DNA from: Desulfovibrio piger
GTDB taxonomy: Bacteria; Desulfobacterota; Desulfovibrionia; Desulfovibrionales; Desulfovibrionaceae
Length of the DNA stretch: 64,000 bases
Direction: 5' to 3'
Assembly (NCBI RefSeq): GCF_012843875.1
Contig: NZ_JABAFY010000005.1
Span: forward strand, 1-64,000
Below, in pieces: positions 61,585 through 64,000 of the stretch. The notes under the pieces are model-generated. The model made no database searches. It worked only from the letters and a program-made list of their open reading frames with translations, and was not told the DNA's origin. The position numbers were made by a program, and so were the translations under genes. The stretch's first letter is position 1; each line of letters opens with the position of its first letter.

Positions 61585-63037
61585 GGTGGACGTGGAGATA
61601 TTGCACGAGACCCAGAGCCTGTGCCCTGTCTGCCTGCGACGGCTGGATGCCCGGTATGTGCGGCGGGGGCAGAGCATCCTGCTGGAGCGTACCTGCCCGG
61701 AACACGGTACCTTTGCCGTGGACATCTGGCACGAACGGACGGAAGAGGACGTCACGCCGCCGCGTTTCGACGGCTGGTCACGGCCCAAAACGCCGTCGTA
61801 CCCGCGTGAACCGCGCACAGCTGTCCGGCACGGCTGCCCCTATGATTGCGGTCTGTGTCCGGCCCATGCCCAGCATACCTGCACGGGCCTGGTGGAAGTG
61901 ACCCTGCGCTGCAACATGGCCTGTCCCATCTGCTATGCGGCGGCCGGCGGGGCCGTGCCCGACGATCCTTCGCCGGAGATCGTGGCCTTCCAGCTGGACA
62001 GCCTGCGCCGGGCCTCGCCGGGCTGCAATGTCCAGCTTTCCGGCGGCGAGCCCACAGTGCGCGACGATCTGCCCGCCATCATCCGCATGGCGCGGGAACG
62101 GGGCTTCGGCCTGTTGCAGGTCAACAGCAACGGTCTGCGTCTGGGGCTGGAAGCGGGCTATGCCCGAACGCTGCGCGAGGCCGGGCTGGATTCCGTCTAC
62201 CTGCAATGGGACAGTCCCGATCTGGAGGGCTGTCTGCCTTTGCGGGGGACCGTGGCCCTGCCCGATGGGCTGGATCTGCTGGCGGTCAAGCGCCGGGCCG
62301 TGGAGCAGTGCACGGCCGCCGGTCTGGGCGTGGTGCTGGTGGCCACCGTGGCCCGGGGCGTCAATGATGACCGTCTGGGGGCCCTGCTGCGTCTGGCGCT
62401 GGAGCTGGGCCCCGGCGTGCGCGGCCTGCATATCCAGCCCGTGGCCCGTTTCGGCCGCTATCCCGGACGGCTGGAAGACGGCCTCCGCTTCACCCTCAGC
62501 GATGTGATGGCCGCCCTGTGCCGTCAGGTCCCGCAGTGGCTGCGCATGGAGCATTTCCACCCGCCGGGCTGCGAGCATTCCCTTTGCTCCTTTAGTTCGC
62601 TCTACGCGCGGGAAAAGGCGGCGGACGGCAGCCCGTCCCTGCGCTGGCTGCCTGATGCGGCCCGCTCCTGCTGCGGGCCTGCCGTGGACAAGGTGCCGGT
62701 CCCGGCGGCCGAAGGGGCGCGCAAGTCCCGGCAGTTCGTGGCCAGTCACTGGCGCGGTGACGACAGTCCCCGGGACGGGGGCAAGGCGGCGCTGGCCGAT
62801 GACTTCGGCCGCTTTCTGGCCCGTGCCGGGGCCGAACAGCGCTTCACCCTTTCCTGCATGGCTTTTCAGGACGCGCTCTCTCTGGACGTGGAGCGGGTGC
62901 GCGGCTGCTGCATCCATGTGGTGCGCCCCGATGGCCGCATGATCCCCTTCTGCCTCCACAACCTTACGTCCACGGAAGGCCGGATGCTCTATCCGCAGCG
63001 TCTGGCTTGCGGGGAGGAAGGCCATGACGGCATCTGA
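61577..63037 (+). CDS. Radical SAM protein with two tandem CX3CX2C motifs
   Basis: The 486-residue protein has an N-terminal CPVC/CPEHG zinc-ribbon-like part (Cys16, Cys19, Cys40), then CPYDCGLC (Cys87, Cys91, Cys94, followed by Cys102) and CNMACPIC (Cys112, Cys116, Cys119). The second set is followed by the radical SAM elements QLSGGEPTVRDDL and LLQVNSNGLRL. Two CX3CX2C sets in a row with PAHAQHTC between them is the layout of the MJ0619/tetraether-synthase group, which includes a pterin C-methylase in methanogens. A C-terminal part has further Cys (CGPAV, SCCG, GCCIH). It probably carries more than one 4Fe-4S cluster. Product is unknown. Confidence 0.85.
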   Translation: MPEVDVEILHETQSLCPVCLRRLDARYVRRGQSILLERTCPEHGTFAVDIWHERTEEDVTPPRFDGWSRPKTPSYPREPRTAVRHGCPYDCGLCPAHAQHTCTGLVEVTLRCNMACPICYAAAGGAVPDDPSPEIVAFQLDSLRRASPGCNVQLSGGEPTVRDDLPAIIRMARERGFGLLQVNSNGLRLGLEAGYARTLREAGLDSVYLQWDSPDLEGCLPLRGTVALPDGLDLLAVKRRAVEQCTAAGLGVVLVATVARGVNDDRLGALLRLALELGPGVRGLHIQPVARFGRYPGRLEDGLRFTLSDVMAALCRQVPQWLRMEHFHPPGCEHSLCSFSSLYAREKAADGSPSLRWLPDAARSCCGPAVDKVPVPAAEGARKSRQFVASHWRGDDSPRDGGKAALADDFGRFLARAGAEQRFTLSCMAFQDALSLDVERVRGCCIHVVRPDGRMIPFCLHNLTSTEGRMLYPQRLACGEEGHDGI

Positions 63038-64000
63038 TCCGCGTTCTCCGGCAAAGGCACGGAGTACGGGGCAAGCGCCGTCGCTCCTGCCCCCGGCCGT
63101 CCGGCAGGCCCTGGAACATCCCGGGCCTTTCGCGCTGGGGCTGGATGCCTGGCTGGCGGCGGAGTGCGGTGAGACGCACCCCAAAGGACTGGCCGCCGCC
63201 GTGCGGGCACGCCAGCTGGAGCTGCTCAATGCCGATCTTTGCCATATGGCGCTGCACAGTCCTTTGTACCGGCAACGTCTGGCCGGGGTCGGGCGCTGGT
63301 CCGCGGCAGGTCTTCGTCCTTTGCATGATCTTGCCGAACTGGCGGAACTGCCGTTCACCATGGCCGACGATCTGCGCCCCGGCGAGGCGCTGCTCTGTGT
63401 CTCGCGTGACGAGGTGGCGCGCATGGTCACGGTGAGCACCTCCGGCAGTACGGGCGTGCCCAAACGGCTGGCCTTCAGCGATGCCGAGCTGGCGCGCACA
63501 CGGGACTTCTTTGCCGTGGGCATGGCCCAGATGGTCACGGCAGGGCAGCACGTGGCCGTGCTGTTGCCGGGCGCCCACCGCCCGCGGGGCATCACGGATC
63601 TGCTGGCCGGGAGCCTGGCGCCGCAGGGCGTGAGCGTGACGGCCTGCATGGACCTGGCCGACCTGCTGCTGTGTGTGCCGGAGCAGGCCCCAGAAGGGGC
63701 GGCGGCCCGTCTGGCGGCTGTCCGTGCCGCCTGGCAGGCGCTTGCGGCCACCGCTCCCGCCGGTCTGGGGCTCGTGCTGCTGCCCCGCCAGATGGCGTGC
63801 CTGTGGCGGGCCTTTCCCCAGACGCCGCCGGGCCTGTGTGCCGCCCTGTGCGCTGCCGACTGGCTGGATCCCGGTCTGCGCCGTCAGGTGGAGCAGGGCT
63901 GGGATTGCCTTGTGCTGGATCATTACGGCTCCACGGAGAGCGCCTTTGCCGGGGCCGTGCAGTGCCGCTGCCGTGAAGGGCGGCATGTGCGGGCCCTGGA
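63024..64000 (+). CDS. Phenylacetate-CoA-ligase-like adenylate-forming protein (cut by window end)
   Basis: The frame starts with GGAGGAAGG ahead of the ATG, overlaps the radical SAM gene by 14 bases and is open to the last base of the window (325 codons visible). It shows the adenylate-forming P-loop TVSTSGSTGVPKR (residues 136-148) and a YGSTES motif (about 300), as in PaaK-type ligases. The N-terminal segment with HSPLYRQRL is typical for PaaK as well. It would activate a carboxylic acid with ATP. Substrate unknown. Confidence 0.85.
   Translation, partial: MTASDPRSPAKARSTGQAPSLLPPAVRQALEHPGPFALGLDAWLAAECGETHPKGLAAAVRARQLELLNADLCHMALHSPLYRQRLAGVGRWSAAGLRPLHDLAELAELPFTMADDLRPGEALLCVSRDEVARMVTVSTSGSTGVPKRLAFSDAELARTRDFFAVGMAQMVTAGQHVAVLLPGAHRPRGITDLLAGSLAPQGVSVTACMDLADLLLCVPEQAPEGAAARLAAVRAAWQALAATAPAGLGLVLLPRQMACLWRAFPQTPPGLCAALCAADWLDPGLRRQVEQGWDCLVLDHYGSTESAFAGAVQCRCREGRHVRAL

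Noticed and set aside
1-64000. Prophage, IS element, integrase or toxin-antitoxin genes.
   Set aside because: No transposase, integrase, phage structural or toxin-antitoxin signature was seen in any frame.

Overview
The window looks like chromosomal DNA of a sulfate-reducing Desulfovibrionaceae bacterium (Desulfovibrio type). The sequence is GC-rich, encodes Gram-negative envelope genes (FadL-type porin, Mla/MCE lipid transport), and carries an aldehyde oxidoreductase whose iron-sulfur cysteines fall at exactly the positions known for the Desulfovibrio gigas Mop enzyme. No IS element, prophage, CRISPR array or rRNA was seen. There is one tRNA. The genus call is inference from gene content, not from a database search.

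Layout. 1-5067: a 77-bp duplicated btuC fragment, then a promoter, a cobalamin riboswitch and an intrinsic terminator controlling a corrinoid ABC transporter (btuC-btuD-btuF), then cbiL for corrinoid synthesis. 5280-11400 (minus strand): an rRNA methyltransferase, a class V aminotransferase, a DUF1844 protein, argC, hypD and hypE. 11665-16988 (minus): an AsmA-like membrane protein and the NAD operon nadC-nadA-nadB. 17192-19291 (plus): mgtE and an orphan NarL-type regulator. 19657-22744 (minus): LysR regulator, dicarboxylate symporter and an acetyltransferase. 23027-26092 (minus): a 1021-residue membrane protein with a degenerate PHP-type domain. 26374-30042 (minus): tRNA-Ser(GGA), two very small membrane proteins, fabI, purC and hisD. 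30247-32527 (plus): grpE and a FadL-like porin. 32878-36343 (minus): an MCE/Mla lipid transport operon. 36444-42593 (plus): polA, rplM-rpsI and a stand-alone YcaO protein. 42926-43921 (minus): LysR regulator. 44380-49045 (plus): the branched-chain amino-acid ABC operon livKHMGF. 49327-53215 (plus): a periplasmic M16 protease and a DUF2333 protein.

53809-64000 (plus) is the most interesting part. A molybdopterin-binding protein with a cysteine tail, the aldehyde oxidoreductase Mop, an FAD/Fe-S/CCG-domain fusion, a 71-residue zinc-ribbon-like protein, a SAM methyltransferase, a C_GCAxxG_C_C protein, a radical SAM protein with two tandem CX3CX2C motifs, and a phenylacetate-CoA-ligase-like protein cut by the window end follow each other. 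Most of the later genes overlap. This reads as one maturation or cofactor-modification system attached to a molybdenum hydroxylase, whose chemistry cannot be read from sequence alone.

A recurring non-coding theme is long G/C-rich hairpins with a pyrimidine-rich tail at gene ends (about 3.8, 5.2, 42.6 and 42.9 kb), plus two intrinsic terminators with the same GGACGCC stem (5.05 and 42.8 kb).
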